This document shows positions 1 to 6,983 of a DNA stretch of 64,000 nt, piece by piece. How positions within the stretch are numbered: position 1 is the first letter of the stretch; each line of letters starts with the position of its first letter. Under the pieces are notes generated by a model, which had not been told where the DNA came from, ran no database searches, and saw nothing but the letters and a program-made list of their open reading frames with translations. Source of the DNA: JAAETI01 sp965368515 (GTDB taxonomy: Bacteria; Actinomycetota; Acidimicrobiia; Spongiisociales; UBA5794); assembly GCA_965368515.1 (NCBI GenBank), contig CBDUNF010000001.1:18273-82272 (forward strand), read 5' to 3'. Both the position numbers and the translations under genes were made by a program.

Positions 1-345
1 CCGGGTCTGTACTTCATGGATACATCGTCGGCGGCTGCCGAGTGCAACACGCTTCAGGCCGCAGCCGGTTTTGCGTTGCACATTTTTACCACCGGTCAGG
101 GCAACATCATCGGTCATCCGATCATGCCTGTGGTCAAGGTGACGGCCAACCCGAAGACCGCCCGCCTGATGGCCGACCATGTCGATCTCGACGTATCCGG
201 TCTGCTCAGCGGTGAAATGGTCCTGGACGAAGCCGGTGATCAGCTCATCGACATGGTGATCCGCACCGCCAACGGTCGGAACACCGCAGCCGAAACCCTC
301 GGCCATCGTGAGTTCATCTTCACGAAGCTGTATCAGTCGGCCTAA
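1..345 (+). CDS. suyB: UxaA/SuyB family lyase, C-terminal part (5' end outside window)
   Basis: The frame is open from base 1 and ends at TAA 343-345, so only the last 114 codons are visible. They form the C-terminal domain of the UxaA/GarD/SuyB family, recognised from PGLYFMDTSSAAAE near the start, FTTGQGNIIGHP, and the closing GHREFIFTKLYQSA. Family members are altronate or galactarate dehydratases, or the large subunit of (R)-sulfolactate sulfo-lyase, which splits 3-sulfolactate into pyruvate and sulfite. I prefer the last because a sulfolactate-dehydrogenase-like gene follows and a TauE-type exporter lies 2.2 kb downstream. The family is clear; the substrate is inference from context. Confidence 0.7.
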   Translation, partial: PGLYFMDTSSAAAECNTLQAAAGFALHIFTTGQGNIIGHPIMPVVKVTANPKTARLMADHVDLDVSGLLSGEMVLDEAGDQLIDMVIRTANGRNTAAETLGHREFIFTKLYQSA

Positions 346-360
346 GACAACAAGGAGCGT

Positions 361-457
361 CCCTCCCCGGCCTTTCGGGCGGCTCCCCCTCCCGAACGGG
401 AGGGGGAGTTACCTCTCCCCACTGGGGACGTGCCGTGCGAAGCAGAGGCGGGGAGGG
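361..457. repeat. REP-like palindromic element with nested hairpins
   Basis: This gap between the suyB-like and comC-like genes folds on itself. The outer arms CCCTCCCCG (361-369) and CGGGGAGGG (449-457) are perfectly complementary. Inside is an 11-bp perfect stem, CTCCCCCTCCC (383-393) with GGGAGGGGGAG (398-408) around the loop GAAC. No T-run follows either arm, so it does not look like a standard intrinsic terminator. It resembles REP/MITE-type intergenic palindromes. It could still stabilise or terminate the upstream transcript. Confidence 0.55.
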
Positions 458-514
458 GGCTGATGAGATCAGCTGCAAGGTCGATTACATCGAACTCCAT
501 GGACAAGGAACATC

Positions 515-1510
515 ATGATCCGCACCGCGACGGAATTGGAACAACTCGCAACCAAGGTCTTGGTGAAGGCAGGTACCGCCGAACCGGCGGCTCGCTCGAC
601 GGCGAAGGCACTTGTTCGCGCCAATCGTGACGGACTCAGCTCGCACGGGCTAGCCCGGCTCAAGGCTTACTCGGCGCAGGTCGCGGCCGGCAAGGTTGCC
701 GGGGCAGCGGTCCCTGAGCTGGAGAAGCTTGGCCCCTCGGCCGCTCGTATCGATGCCAAAGAGGGCTTTGCTTTCCCTGCGTTTGATATGGCGATCGAGG
801 CTCTGGTCGAGATGACGTCGGAGACACCGGTCGCCGGGATCTCGGTTACCAATTCTCATCACTTCGGTGTCGCCGGTCACCATGTCGAACGCCTTGCCAA
901 GCACGGGGTCGTTGGCCTTGTCTTTGGTAACTCACCCTCCGCTATTGCACCGTGGGGTGGCTCCCGACCTTTGTTTGGAACCAACCCGATTGCGTTCGGG
1001 TTTCCCCGTGCCGATACCGATCCGGTCGTGGTGGATCTGTCCCTTTCCAAGCAGGCTCGGGGCAAGGTGATGCTCGCTGCTCAGGAGGGCCGCGACATAC
1101 CTGAAGGTTGGGCGATCGACTCCGATGGCAACGCGACGACGGATCCCAAGGCGGCTCTCGGCGGTTCGATGTTGCCTCTTGGCGACGCCAAGGGAGCGGC
1201 GTTGGTGTTGGCGGTCGAGATCATGGCTGCCGCGATGACGGGTGCCCACTTCGGATACGAGGCGAGCTCGTTCTTCGACGACAAGGGTGGCCCGCCCCGG
1301 GTCGGCCAATTCATTCTCGGCTTCAATCCAGGTCCGCTGAGCGGTGGTAGCTACGCCGAACGACTCGAAGTGTTGCTGTCCGCCGTCACGGACCAGCCGG
1401 GGACCCGGCTGCCCGGAGCTCGCCGTGTCCGCGTGCGTATCGAGTCGGCGGCAAACGGGATCGAGATTCCCGATGATCTGTTCCATTGGATGGAGAGTGC
1501 GGTCGGGTAG
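515..1510 (+). CDS. comC: Ldh_2 family dehydrogenase, probably (R)-sulfolactate dehydrogenase
   Basis: This 331-residue protein is a full-length member of the malate/L-lactate (Ldh_2) family of NAD(P)-dependent 2-hydroxyacid dehydrogenases, which have a non-Rossmann fold. Recognisable blocks are SSHGLARLKAY (about 42-52), VTNSHHFGVAGHHVERLA (about 110-127) with the family's conserved histidine, and APWGGSRPLFGTNPIAFGFP (about 144-163). The product would interconvert sulfolactate (or malate/lactate) and the 2-oxoacid. It resembles sulfolactate dehydrogenases of the ComC/SlcC type, and a SuyB-like lyase gene precedes it. Start ATG 515 follows GGACAAGGAACATC. Family assignment is firm; substrate is inferred. 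Confidence 0.8.
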   Translation: MIRTATELEQLATKVLVKAGTAEPAARSTAKALVRANRDGLSSHGLARLKAYSAQVAAGKVAGAAVPELEKLGPSAARIDAKEGFAFPAFDMAIEALVEMTSETPVAGISVTNSHHFGVAGHHVERLAKHGVVGLVFGNSPSAIAPWGGSRPLFGTNPIAFGFPRADTDPVVVDLSLSKQARGKVMLAAQEGRDIPEGWAIDSDGNATTDPKAALGGSMLPLGDAKGAALVLAVEIMAAAMTGAHFGYEASSFFDDKGGPPRVGQFILGFNPGPLSGGSYAERLEVLLSAVTDQPGTRLPGARRVRVRIESAANGIEIPDDLFHWMESAVG

Positions 1511-1525
1511 CAGCAGACTCCCCAC

Positions 1526-2209
1526 TCAGTTCGTGCCGCGGCGAAGTTCAGGCGTCTGTACCAATAGGTTGAGCCCCGCGGCGATCGCGAGTCCGATAAA
1601 TGCGCCGGCGATCACATCAAGCGGATTATGGGCGCCGAGGTAGATGCGGGCCAGGCCGTTGAGCGCAGCTAGCGAGTAAACGATCGCCATGCCCCGGCGG
1701 CCGACATATGGGGCCAGGAGCCCCGCAAGGACAAACGCAAAGATGGCGTGGCCGGACGGGAAGCCGAGCGGTGAGCTGTTGATCTCTCGGATTACCGCAT
1801 CGGGGACCGAAAGGAAGGGCCGCTCTCGTTCAATGAGAGCCTTGACCAGCCACCACTCGATAGCGAACTTGAGCGGAATCGCCAGGCCCAGGGCAATGCC
1901 GAGACGGTACCTGCGGATCGCCAGCGCGGCCAGAGCAGCGAGAGCGACAAAAGCAAGCGAGCCAAAGATCTGGAAAACCCACATCGGAGTCCTCAAGACG
2001 TTCGGCAAGCCGTTCACGGCATCGAACGCGGTCCTCTCGATATCGCTGACGTCGCCGTCGCGGACCACCCACATGCAGACGGCGAGTCCGAGAATCCCAA
2101 CGGCCGCCACGGCGTAGTAGCGCCGTCTGTTGCGGGCAAACTGCACGGGTGCGCCCGACCGCAGGTGGGTGAGTGCCATTCCGCGGTGCGGAGCGTTCAT
2201 TCTGGACAT
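1526..2209 (-). CDS. PAP2 family membrane phosphatase
   Basis: This 227-residue integral membrane protein carries the three acid-phosphatase signatures in order: K-x6-RP in LVKALIERERPF, PSGH in GFPSGHAIFAF, and R-x5-H-x3-D in ARIYLGAHNPLDV. Several hydrophobic segments surround them. PAP2 enzymes dephosphorylate lipid phosphates such as undecaprenyl pyrophosphate or phosphatidate on the outer face of the membrane; the substrate here cannot be told. The start ATG at 2209 (MSRMNAP) is chosen because GAGGAGGGCGG sits just upstream, whereas the upstream in-frame start at 2254 has no ribosome site. It converges on the comC-like gene with a 15-bp gap. Confidence 0.88.
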   Translation of the reverse strand: MSRMNAPHRGMALTHLRSGAPVQFARNRRRYYAVAAVGILGLAVCMWVVRDGDVSDIERTAFDAVNGLPNVLRTPMWVFQIFGSLAFVALAALAALAIRRYRLGIALGLAIPLKFAIEWWLVKALIERERPFLSVPDAVIREINSSPLGFPSGHAIFAFVLAGLLAPYVGRRGMAIVYSLAALNGLARIYLGAHNPLDVIAGAFIGLAIAAGLNLLVQTPELRRGTN

Positions 2210-2294
2210 CCGCCCTCCTCGCAGTGGCAGGGTCACCCGTCCAGCGTAGATCAACCGAGTGGGGCGTTAGCGGACGGCTTAGGGGCCCTGGTCG

Positions 2295-2519
2295 CTACTC
2301 GTCAGATTGGGCTTGCCGGGTGAAGTAGTGGAATGGATACCAGGTGAGCACGTAGGTCCAGCCGTCGGCCTCGTACCGCTTGATGACCGGCGCCGCCTGC
2401 AGCGCGGTCACGCTGATGTTCTCGTGGGGGACTCCGCGAGGCGAGAAGTACAGCTTGTGGGGTCGTCAAGATGTCCTTGACATGGATGATCCACCTCGGC
2501 GGCTTGCGGCGCTCGGACC
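2295..2519 (-). pseudogene. Possible remnant of a small gene, frameshifted
   Basis: The roughly 310-bp stretch between the PAP2 and TauE genes has no intact gene. On the minus strand it still reads like protein: one frame gives PPRWIIHVKDILTTP, and after a shift in the CCCC run near 2465 another gives HKLYFSPRGVPHENISVTA and then AAPVIKRYEADGWTYVLTWY, ending at TAG 2297-2295. No start codon with a ribosome site is present. I do not recognise the family. A degraded gene or a sequencing indel in a short gene are both possible, and chance coding-like sequence cannot be excluded. Confidence 0.35.
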
Positions 2520-3233
2520 TCAGGTAACCAACAGCACGAGCGCACCGGTTATGAGAAGGGTGGTTGTGATGCGATCGAACATGTCGCGGTCGAGCCTGCC
2601 GACCACGGCTCGCCCGATGATGACTCCGACCGGGATCGCAAGCCAGGCGTACCAGGTTGATGCGATCAGATCACCGTCGAACAGGCCCGCCAGGAAATAG
2701 GCCGGCACCTTCAGCATGTTGGTGACCGTGAACAGGGCGGCAGAGGTCGCAACGAATTTCCGGGGAGGTAGGTCGGTTGTCAACAGGTAGGCGAGCACCG
2801 GCGGCCCGCCGAGGTGGGCAACGGCGGAGCTAACGCCTGCGACGAACCCGGCCGGCCAGGCTCGCGTCATTGCGAGATGCGCGGCCACCCGGGTCTTGGT
2901 GATGAGGTAATACGCCGCAAAGATCAACATCGCAATGGCGATGAGGTTGCGCAACGCCGGCTCGCTGATGTTGCCGAGAATGGTGCTGCCCAGGGCGATC
3001 CCCACGACGCTGGCCGCCAGCAGCCGAAGCACGATCGGCGTGACCCACTGTCGCCAGTGAGCGGTGATGGTGAACCAATCGGCGACAATCAGCATGGGCA
3101 GCAACAGCCCGATCGCATCGTCTGCCGGCAAAGACAGCGCAACCAGCACCGTGACAAACGGTGACAGCGTCCCTCCGACGCCAGCCTTGCTGAAGCCGAT
3201 CAGAAACGCAGCGATGGCGGTGACTATGAGCAC
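2520..3233 (-). CDS. TauE/SafE family anion (sulfite) exporter
   Basis: This 237-residue, highly hydrophobic protein with about seven to eight membrane spans opens with the family hallmark GFSKAGVGGTLSPFVTV (about residues 13-29) and repeats the motif in the second half as GVSSAVAHLGGPPVLAYLL. TauE/SafE proteins export sulfite, sulfoacetate or related organosulfur anions across the cytoplasmic membrane. Export of sulfite would fit the SuyB/ComC-like genes about 1 kb away, though it is transcribed toward them rather than with them. The start is GTG 3233. The 49-bp repeat lies just upstream. Confidence 0.85.
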   Translation of the reverse strand: MLIVTAIAAFLIGFSKAGVGGTLSPFVTVLVALSLPADDAIGLLLPMLIVADWFTITAHWRQWVTPIVLRLLAASVVGIALGSTILGNISEPALRNLIAIAMLIFAAYYLITKTRVAAHLAMTRAWPAGFVAGVSSAVAHLGGPPVLAYLLTTDLPPRKFVATSAALFTVTNMLKVPAYFLAGLFDGDLIASTWYAWLAIPVGVIIGRAVVGRLDRDMFDRITTTLLITGALVLLVT

Positions 3234-3254
3234 CGCGGCACCCTACACCCCGAT

Positions 3255-3303
3255 GCTTCTTGCGTATCTGGTGTCCATATGTGGACGTGGTGTCCGCCAG
3301 AAC
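3255..3303. repeat. 49-bp intergenic repeat, copy 1
   Basis: This block matches 19775-19823 at 47 of 49 positions, starting GCTTCTTGCGTATCTGG and ending ACGCCAGAAC or CCGCCAGAAC. Its centre is a small perfect stem, GTCCA-TATG-TGGAC. Here it lies between the thioredoxin-like gene (stop at 3324) and the TauE gene, both on the minus strand. The second copy lies about 28 bp after an SDR stop codon. Function is unknown; a dispersed repeat or a structured RNA/DNA element are both possible. Confidence 0.75.
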
Positions 3304-3323
3304 TGAGAAACCCGGGAGCTCGA

Positions 3324-3890
3324 CTACCCGGGCTCGTTGCCCGGCTTCCACTTGATGCCGCAGCCCATCGACGGGTATTGATCTGACGGCTGCGCAGAGT
3401 CGGCGAGCACGGCATCGACGGCGGCTCGCAGGTCGGCACCGGTGACCGGAACGCCGGAGTTGGGACGTGACTCGTCGAACCGTCCGCGGTAGACGAGGCT
3501 GCGATCGGGACCGAACAGGAAGAAGTCCGGCGTGCATGCGGCGGTGTATGCCTTGGCGACATCCTGCGACGCGTCATAGAGAACGGGGAAGGTGTAGCCG
3601 ACCTCTCTCGAAACGAGGCCGAGTTGCTCGGGGCCGTCGTCGGGGTACTGATCGGCGTTGTTGGAGCTAATGGCAATGATGTCGACGTCGCGGTCGGAAT
3701 AGTCGCGCCCGAATTCGGCGAGGCCTGCCTGCACATGCTTTACGTATGGGCAGTGGTTGCAGATGAACATCACGACCAGCCCTTTGGCTGACAGGTCCCC
3801 CAAGGCGACCCGGCCCCCACCCACTGTGTCGGGCAGATCGAAATCGGGGGCGGTAGTTCCCAGGGACAACATGGTGGACTCGACGGCCAT
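3324..3890 (-). CDS. Thioredoxin-like (AhpC/TSA-type redoxin) protein
   Basis: This 188-residue cytoplasmic protein has an AhpC/TSA-redoxin fold. LGTTAPDFDLPD opens the domain, the redox motif CNHCPY has cysteines at about 44 and 47, and the cis-proline motif is TACTPDFFLFG (Pro about 121). The CxHCPYV form belongs to the thioredoxin-family proteins often seen next to peroxiredoxins, and likely acts as a thiol-disulfide oxidoreductase. Start ATG 3890 follows AAGAGGAGCCCAAA. It is the first gene of a minus-strand pair with the TauE gene, separated by the 49-bp repeat. The partner is unknown. Confidence 0.85.
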   Translation of the reverse strand: MAVESTMLSLGTTAPDFDLPDTVGGGRVALGDLSAKGLVVMFICNHCPYVKHVQAGLAEFGRDYSDRDVDIIAISSNNADQYPDDGPEQLGLVSREVGYTFPVLYDASQDVAKAYTAACTPDFFLFGPDRSLVYRGRFDESRPNSGVPVTGADLRAAVDAVLADSAQPSDQYPSMGCGIKWKPGNEPG

Positions 3891-3967
3891 TTTGGGCTCC
3901 TCTTTGGTGCGTGTCTGCAGACTAGGTGCTGAGATGCCCTGGCTAGAACGCGCTGACCAGCAGACTC

Positions 3968-4498
3968 CTACTGAAGAATGGTGGTTGGGAAGCGGTAGAC
4001 GTCAACGGGGGTCCGCGGTCCGATGCCGCCTTGCTGACGTGCCAGAGCGATCATCTCGTCAGCGGTGTCAGCGGTTCCGGGCAGCACCAAGCTGGATCGT
4101 CCGCCAGGCTTCTGGAGAAGAACCCCGTGTCTTGCCGGGTCGATCTCAGAAGGATCCTGCACCTCATCCGGTTCTCCGAGCAGATAGATGACGATGTGCA
4201 ACCGATCCACCCTGGTGTCCCTCAGTGCCTTGAGGCTCGGATCGGATATCGCCGCAAGGACGGCGGCATGTGCGATCTCGCTTCGCAAGTTCTGTCGGGT
4301 GGAGGTGACTGAGCCGATCCGCCCGCGCAGCCGTCCCTCGCGGTTGCTCCGGCGGGGCGGGTCGTACACGGCGACGAAGACGCCGGATGGAGGCGGGTCG
4401 TTCCTCTCTGCATCTAGCTCGAGGATTTGCCCGGTATCCAGGTAGTGATGGATGGCCTTCCGAGCCACCCCAATGTATGGGTGCGCACCTTCATCCAC
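3968..4498 (-). CDS. AMMECR1 domain protein
   Basis: This 176-residue protein contains the AMMECR1 fold over most of its length: PYIGVARKAIHHYLDTG at the N-terminus, the core LRGRIGSVTSTRQNLRSEIA (about 58-77; the usual LRGCIG motif appears with arginine in place of cysteine), and HGVLLQKPGGRSSLVLPG near the C-terminus. AMMECR1 proteins are conserved in all domains of life but their bacterial role is undefined; in some genomes they are encoded with MEMO or radical-SAM partners, neither of which is nearby. Replacement of the LRGCIG cysteine is worth noting, since that residue is often regarded as catalytic. Confidence 0.82.
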   Translation of the reverse strand: MDEGAHPYIGVARKAIHHYLDTGQILELDAERNDPPPSGVFVAVYDPPRRSNREGRLRGRIGSVTSTRQNLRSEIAHAAVLAAISDPSLKALRDTRVDRLHIVIYLLGEPDEVQDPSEIDPARHGVLLQKPGGRSSLVLPGTADTADEMIALARQQGGIGPRTPVDVYRFPTTILQ

Positions 4499-4571
4499 GC
4501 CGCCACCATATTGCAGCGAGGAAGCGGTGTGAAGTGCCGGTCAGCCGGTACTGAGAGTCAGATGGCCATAG

Positions 4572-4952
4572 CTAGTCGGCGATGCCGAGCGCCGTGGCGA
4601 CCTTGTCGAGGTCGCTGGCGCCGATAACGACCCGGTTGTCGAGAGCGACGTAGAAGATGAACAGCTTGGCGCCGGCGTCGGCGATCTTACGGGCCACTCG
4701 CCCAAACTCGCCGGGTCGGGGCACGACGTCGACCAGAAGTACCTTGCGGCGATCCATCGGGATGAAGCTCGCCGCCCGGAGCACCTCGTATGCATTGTCG
4801 GCGAGTTCGTCTTTGACAACGACGTGGACGATTCGCCCTTCGAGGCGCGGGAAGGTGCACGAGGCTTCCATCTGGATGCCGGCTTGGCCGAGCGTCTCCC
4901 ACAGCTCGGCAACCGCCCGGTCCTCTCCAACCACAAATGTGAGATCTTCCAT
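4572..4952 (-). CDS. ACT-domain-like small protein, copy 1
   Basis: This 126-residue protein appears to consist of two ACT-like halves. The first (MEDLTFVVGEDR to about 65) and second (KVLLVDVVPRPGEFGRVARK onward) each show the beta-alpha-beta pattern, and the second carries the PGEF/L turn usual in ligand-binding ACT domains. Start ATG 4952 is preceded by GAGGAGAGCAAGC; an upstream in-frame extension reaches into iolB1 and is not credible. Only 11 bp separate it from the iolB1 stop, so the two are probably cotranscribed under the inositol operator. It is a clear paralogue of the protein at 11647-12030. A small-molecule sensor role is inference. Confidence 0.75.
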   Translation of the reverse strand: MEDLTFVVGEDRAVAELWETLGQAGIQMEASCTFPRLEGRIVHVVVKDELADNAYEVLRAASFIPMDRRKVLLVDVVPRPGEFGRVARKIADAGAKLFIFYVALDNRVVIGASDLDKVATALGIAD

Positions 4953-4963
4953 GCTTGCTCTCC

Positions 4964-5818
4964 TCAGTCGGCCGACGTCAACGGCAATCGGGGATCCGGA
5001 CCGAGCGCTTGCAAAGATGCCATCGCCGGTTCCTGCCGGGGATCGTTGCAGATGCTCCACTTGCGCTCGGGCGATGGACCCGCCATCACGTTCAAGTAGT
5101 ACATGTGGTGTCCGGGGAACGCCGCCGCCGGACCATGGAACCCTTTCGGGACTAGAAATGTATCGCCGTCGCGAACGGTTACGGTCTCACCGATTTCGCC
5201 ATCCATTGTGTAGCAGGTGAAGAACCCCGAGCCGTTGCTGCCGTCGATCCTGAAGTAGTAGATCTCTTCGAGTTCGACCTCGGTGTCGGACATCTCGTCA
5301 TGCTTGTGGGCCGGATACGACGACCACCCACCTTCCGGAGTGAGTACCTCGACGGCGATGAGCTTGTCCGCTTCCCATGATGCGGCGTTGAGGAAGTTGT
5401 TGATCTGCCGTGATGCGGTGCTCGCTCCACGCACCTCAACTGCCACGGCCTTCGCCGGCACAACATACGGGTCGATGCGGCGCGTCGCCTCGGCGCGACA
5501 CAGAGCAATCTCGCCACCAGTTGTCGACGTGATCCGCATCTCCGTGTCGATTGGCACATACGCAAAGCCGCTGATGCCCGCAAAGACGTTGTCGCGCCCG
5601 TCGACGTCAAACCGTTTGCCCTCGACCTCGACCGTGCAGCTACCTGCAAGCGGGAGAACCGCAACCTCGGCAGACCCGGTGGCCACCGTTGTGCTGGCCC
5701 CTGCGGTCAGGTCGAGTACTGAGAGACCGCAGTAACTCCATCCGGCCAAGCCGGGATCGATGTCGACAAGCATGCCCCCGTCAGCCGTCGAACCGGCCGG
5801 ATGAAAGAGTTGTGCCAT
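4964..5818 (-). CDS. iolB: 5-deoxy-glucuronate isomerase, copy 1
   Basis: IolB is a bicupin metalloenzyme that converts 5-deoxy-D-glucuronate, the IolD product, to 5-dehydro-2-deoxy-D-gluconate. This copy is 284 residues. The C-terminal cupin has the metal ligands: YPAHKHDEMS followed by ELEEIYYFRI, then VPKGFHGPAAAFPGHHMYYLN. I place the start at ATG 5818 (MAQLFHPAG), preceded by AAGGAGACGGTG; the longer frame would begin inside the operator. It leads a unit with the ACT protein and is divergent from iolG. A second iolB lies at 33279-34163. Repression by the LacI protein at 36228 is inferred from the operator at 5829. Confidence 0.93.
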   Translation of the reverse strand: MAQLFHPAGSTADGGMLVDIDPGLAGWSYCGLSVLDLTAGASTTVATGSAEVAVLPLAGSCTVEVEGKRFDVDGRDNVFAGISGFAYVPIDTEMRITSTTGGEIALCRAEATRRIDPYVVPAKAVAVEVRGASTASRQINNFLNAASWEADKLIAVEVLTPEGGWSSYPAHKHDEMSDTEVELEEIYYFRIDGSNGSGFFTCYTMDGEIGETVTVRDGDTFLVPKGFHGPAAAFPGHHMYYLNVMAGPSPERKWSICNDPRQEPAMASLQALGPDPRLPLTSAD

Positions 5819-5828
5819 CACCGTCTCC

Positions 5829-5842
5829 TTGGAACGTTCCAA
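5829..5842. promoter_or_regulatory. Inositol-regulon operator, iolB1 site
   Basis: This is a perfect 14-bp palindrome, TTGGAACGTTCCAA, between the predicted iolB1 transcription start and its ribosome site (the last AA merges into AAGGAGA). It is one of five such sites in the window, all at inositol genes. Its half-site symmetry and central CG are typical of LacI-family operators. Its position at +1 suggests repression by blocking open-complex formation or elongation. Confidence 0.85.
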
Positions 5843-5849
5843 CATGTTG

Positions 5850-5879
5850 AACCTAATCGGCGGCGCTGGGTGCTGTCAA
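5850..5879 (-). promoter_or_regulatory. Predicted iolB1 promoter
   Basis: Read on the minus strand there is a consensus -35 TTGACA (5879-5874), an 18-bp spacer, and a -10 TAGGTT (5855-5850). The predicted start falls at about 5842, the first base of the operator. The spacing and TAGnnT -10 match the divergent iolG promoter. Confidence 0.65.
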
Positions 5880-5893
5880 CGCGGTCGAGGCGC

Positions 5894-5923
5894 TTGACAT
5901 ACTCGTACCCGGGTGTTTAGCGT
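5894..5923 (+). promoter_or_regulatory. Predicted iolG promoter
   Basis: A consensus -35 TTGACA (5894-5899), an 18-bp spacer and -10 TAGCGT (5918-5923) lie upstream of iolG. The predicted start is about 5930, coinciding with the first base of the operator at 5930. The leader to the iolG ATG is about 64 nt. Confidence 0.65.
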
Positions 5924-5929
5924 GGCTTA

Positions 5930-5943
5930 TTGGAACGTTCCAG
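5930..5943. promoter_or_regulatory. Inositol-regulon operator, iolG site
   Basis: TTGGAACGTTCCAG differs from the perfect palindrome only in the last base. It covers the predicted iolG start point. Its centre is 101 bp from the iolB1 operator centre, which would allow looping between two repressor dimers across the divergent promoters. Confidence 0.85.
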
Positions 5944-5993
5944 ACAAATCTCGGCGGTCTGATTGATCTGCGGGGAGATGGAAGAGGTGACGG

Positions 5994-6983
5994 ATGCGGA
6001 TCGGTCTTATCGGTGCAGGCCGGATCGGGCTCTTTCACGGGCAGACCCTGGCGGTTCATGAAGAGGTCAGCGGGATTCTGGTGAGCGATCCGCTGATCGA
6101 GCGGGCCAAGACATTGGCCGCCGACATCGGTGCCGAGGTAGCTCCCGATGCCGATGCGATGATCGGCGAGATCGACGCCATGGTGGTCGCCGCCGCGACG
6201 GACGTGCACGCTCCGATGATGCACCTAGCCGCCGACGCCGGGATCCCCGTCTTCTGTGAGAAGCCGATCGCCGTCGATCTCCCCACAACCGATCTGGTTG
6301 TCGACCACATCCGGCAGGCGGGCATCCCCGCACAGATCGGATTCCAACGCCGGTTCGATGCGGGTTATCGCGCCGCCAAAGCCAGGGTCGACGACGGCAC
6401 ACTCGGACACCTCTACTCGGTTCGCACCACAACTCACGATCACGAACCTCCCCCGCCCGGGTATGTCGACACAGGAATCTACGTCGATACCCAGATCCAC
6501 GACTTTGACATCATCAGGTTCGTCACCGGCCAAGAGGCAGTCGAGGTCTATGCCGCCGGGTACACGACCACCGCGGACGCCTTTGGCCCCGACCGCCCGA
6601 TCGACACCGGCGTTGTCGTTCTCTCGTTGAGTGATGGAACCCAGGCTTTGATGTCGGGGATCCGCCACAATCCGGTCGGACACGATGTCCGCATGGAGTT
6701 GTTTGGCGTCGAAGACAGCGTCAGCGTCGGGCTGCACCCGAGCCTCCCACTGCGTTCCGTCGAGCCGGGCGGTCTCGCCATCGTCGAACCGACGCCGAAG
6801 TCCTTCCTGGATAGGTTCGCCCCGGCTTACAGAGCCGAGATCGAAGTGTTCCTAAACGTGGCTCAGGGACGGATCGAGAGCCCATGCACCCCCGAAGATG
6901 CCCGTGCGGCGCTGCGCATTGCGATTGCCTGCAATGTCTCACGCGCCGAGCACAGACCCGTTCGATTGGAGGAAGTGGCATGA
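5994..6983 (+). CDS. iolG: Inositol 2-dehydrogenase (Gfo/Idh/MocA family)
   Basis: This 329-residue NAD(P)-dependent oxidoreductase has an N-terminal Rossmann domain, MRIGLIGAGRIGLFHG, the diagnostic EKPIAVDL loop (about 91-98) with the catalytic lysine, and DTQIHDFDIIRF (about 163-174) carrying the Asp/His pair used by inositol dehydrogenases. It oxidises myo-inositol to scyllo-inosose, the first step of the pathway. It heads an operon with iolE (ATGA overlap) and probably the ABC transporter, and is divergent from iolB1. Two other family members occur at 15141 and 35143; the assignment as the main IolG rests on sequence and on its pairing with iolE. Confidence 0.88.
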   Translation: MRIGLIGAGRIGLFHGQTLAVHEEVSGILVSDPLIERAKTLAADIGAEVAPDADAMIGEIDAMVVAAATDVHAPMMHLAADAGIPVFCEKPIAVDLPTTDLVVDHIRQAGIPAQIGFQRRFDAGYRAAKARVDDGTLGHLYSVRTTTHDHEPPPPGYVDTGIYVDTQIHDFDIIRFVTGQEAVEVYAAGYTTTADAFGPDRPIDTGVVVLSLSDGTQALMSGIRHNPVGHDVRMELFGVEDSVSVGLHPSLPLRSVEPGGLAIVEPTPKSFLDRFAPAYRAEIEVFLNVAQGRIESPCTPEDARAALRIAIACNVSRAEHRPVRLEEVA

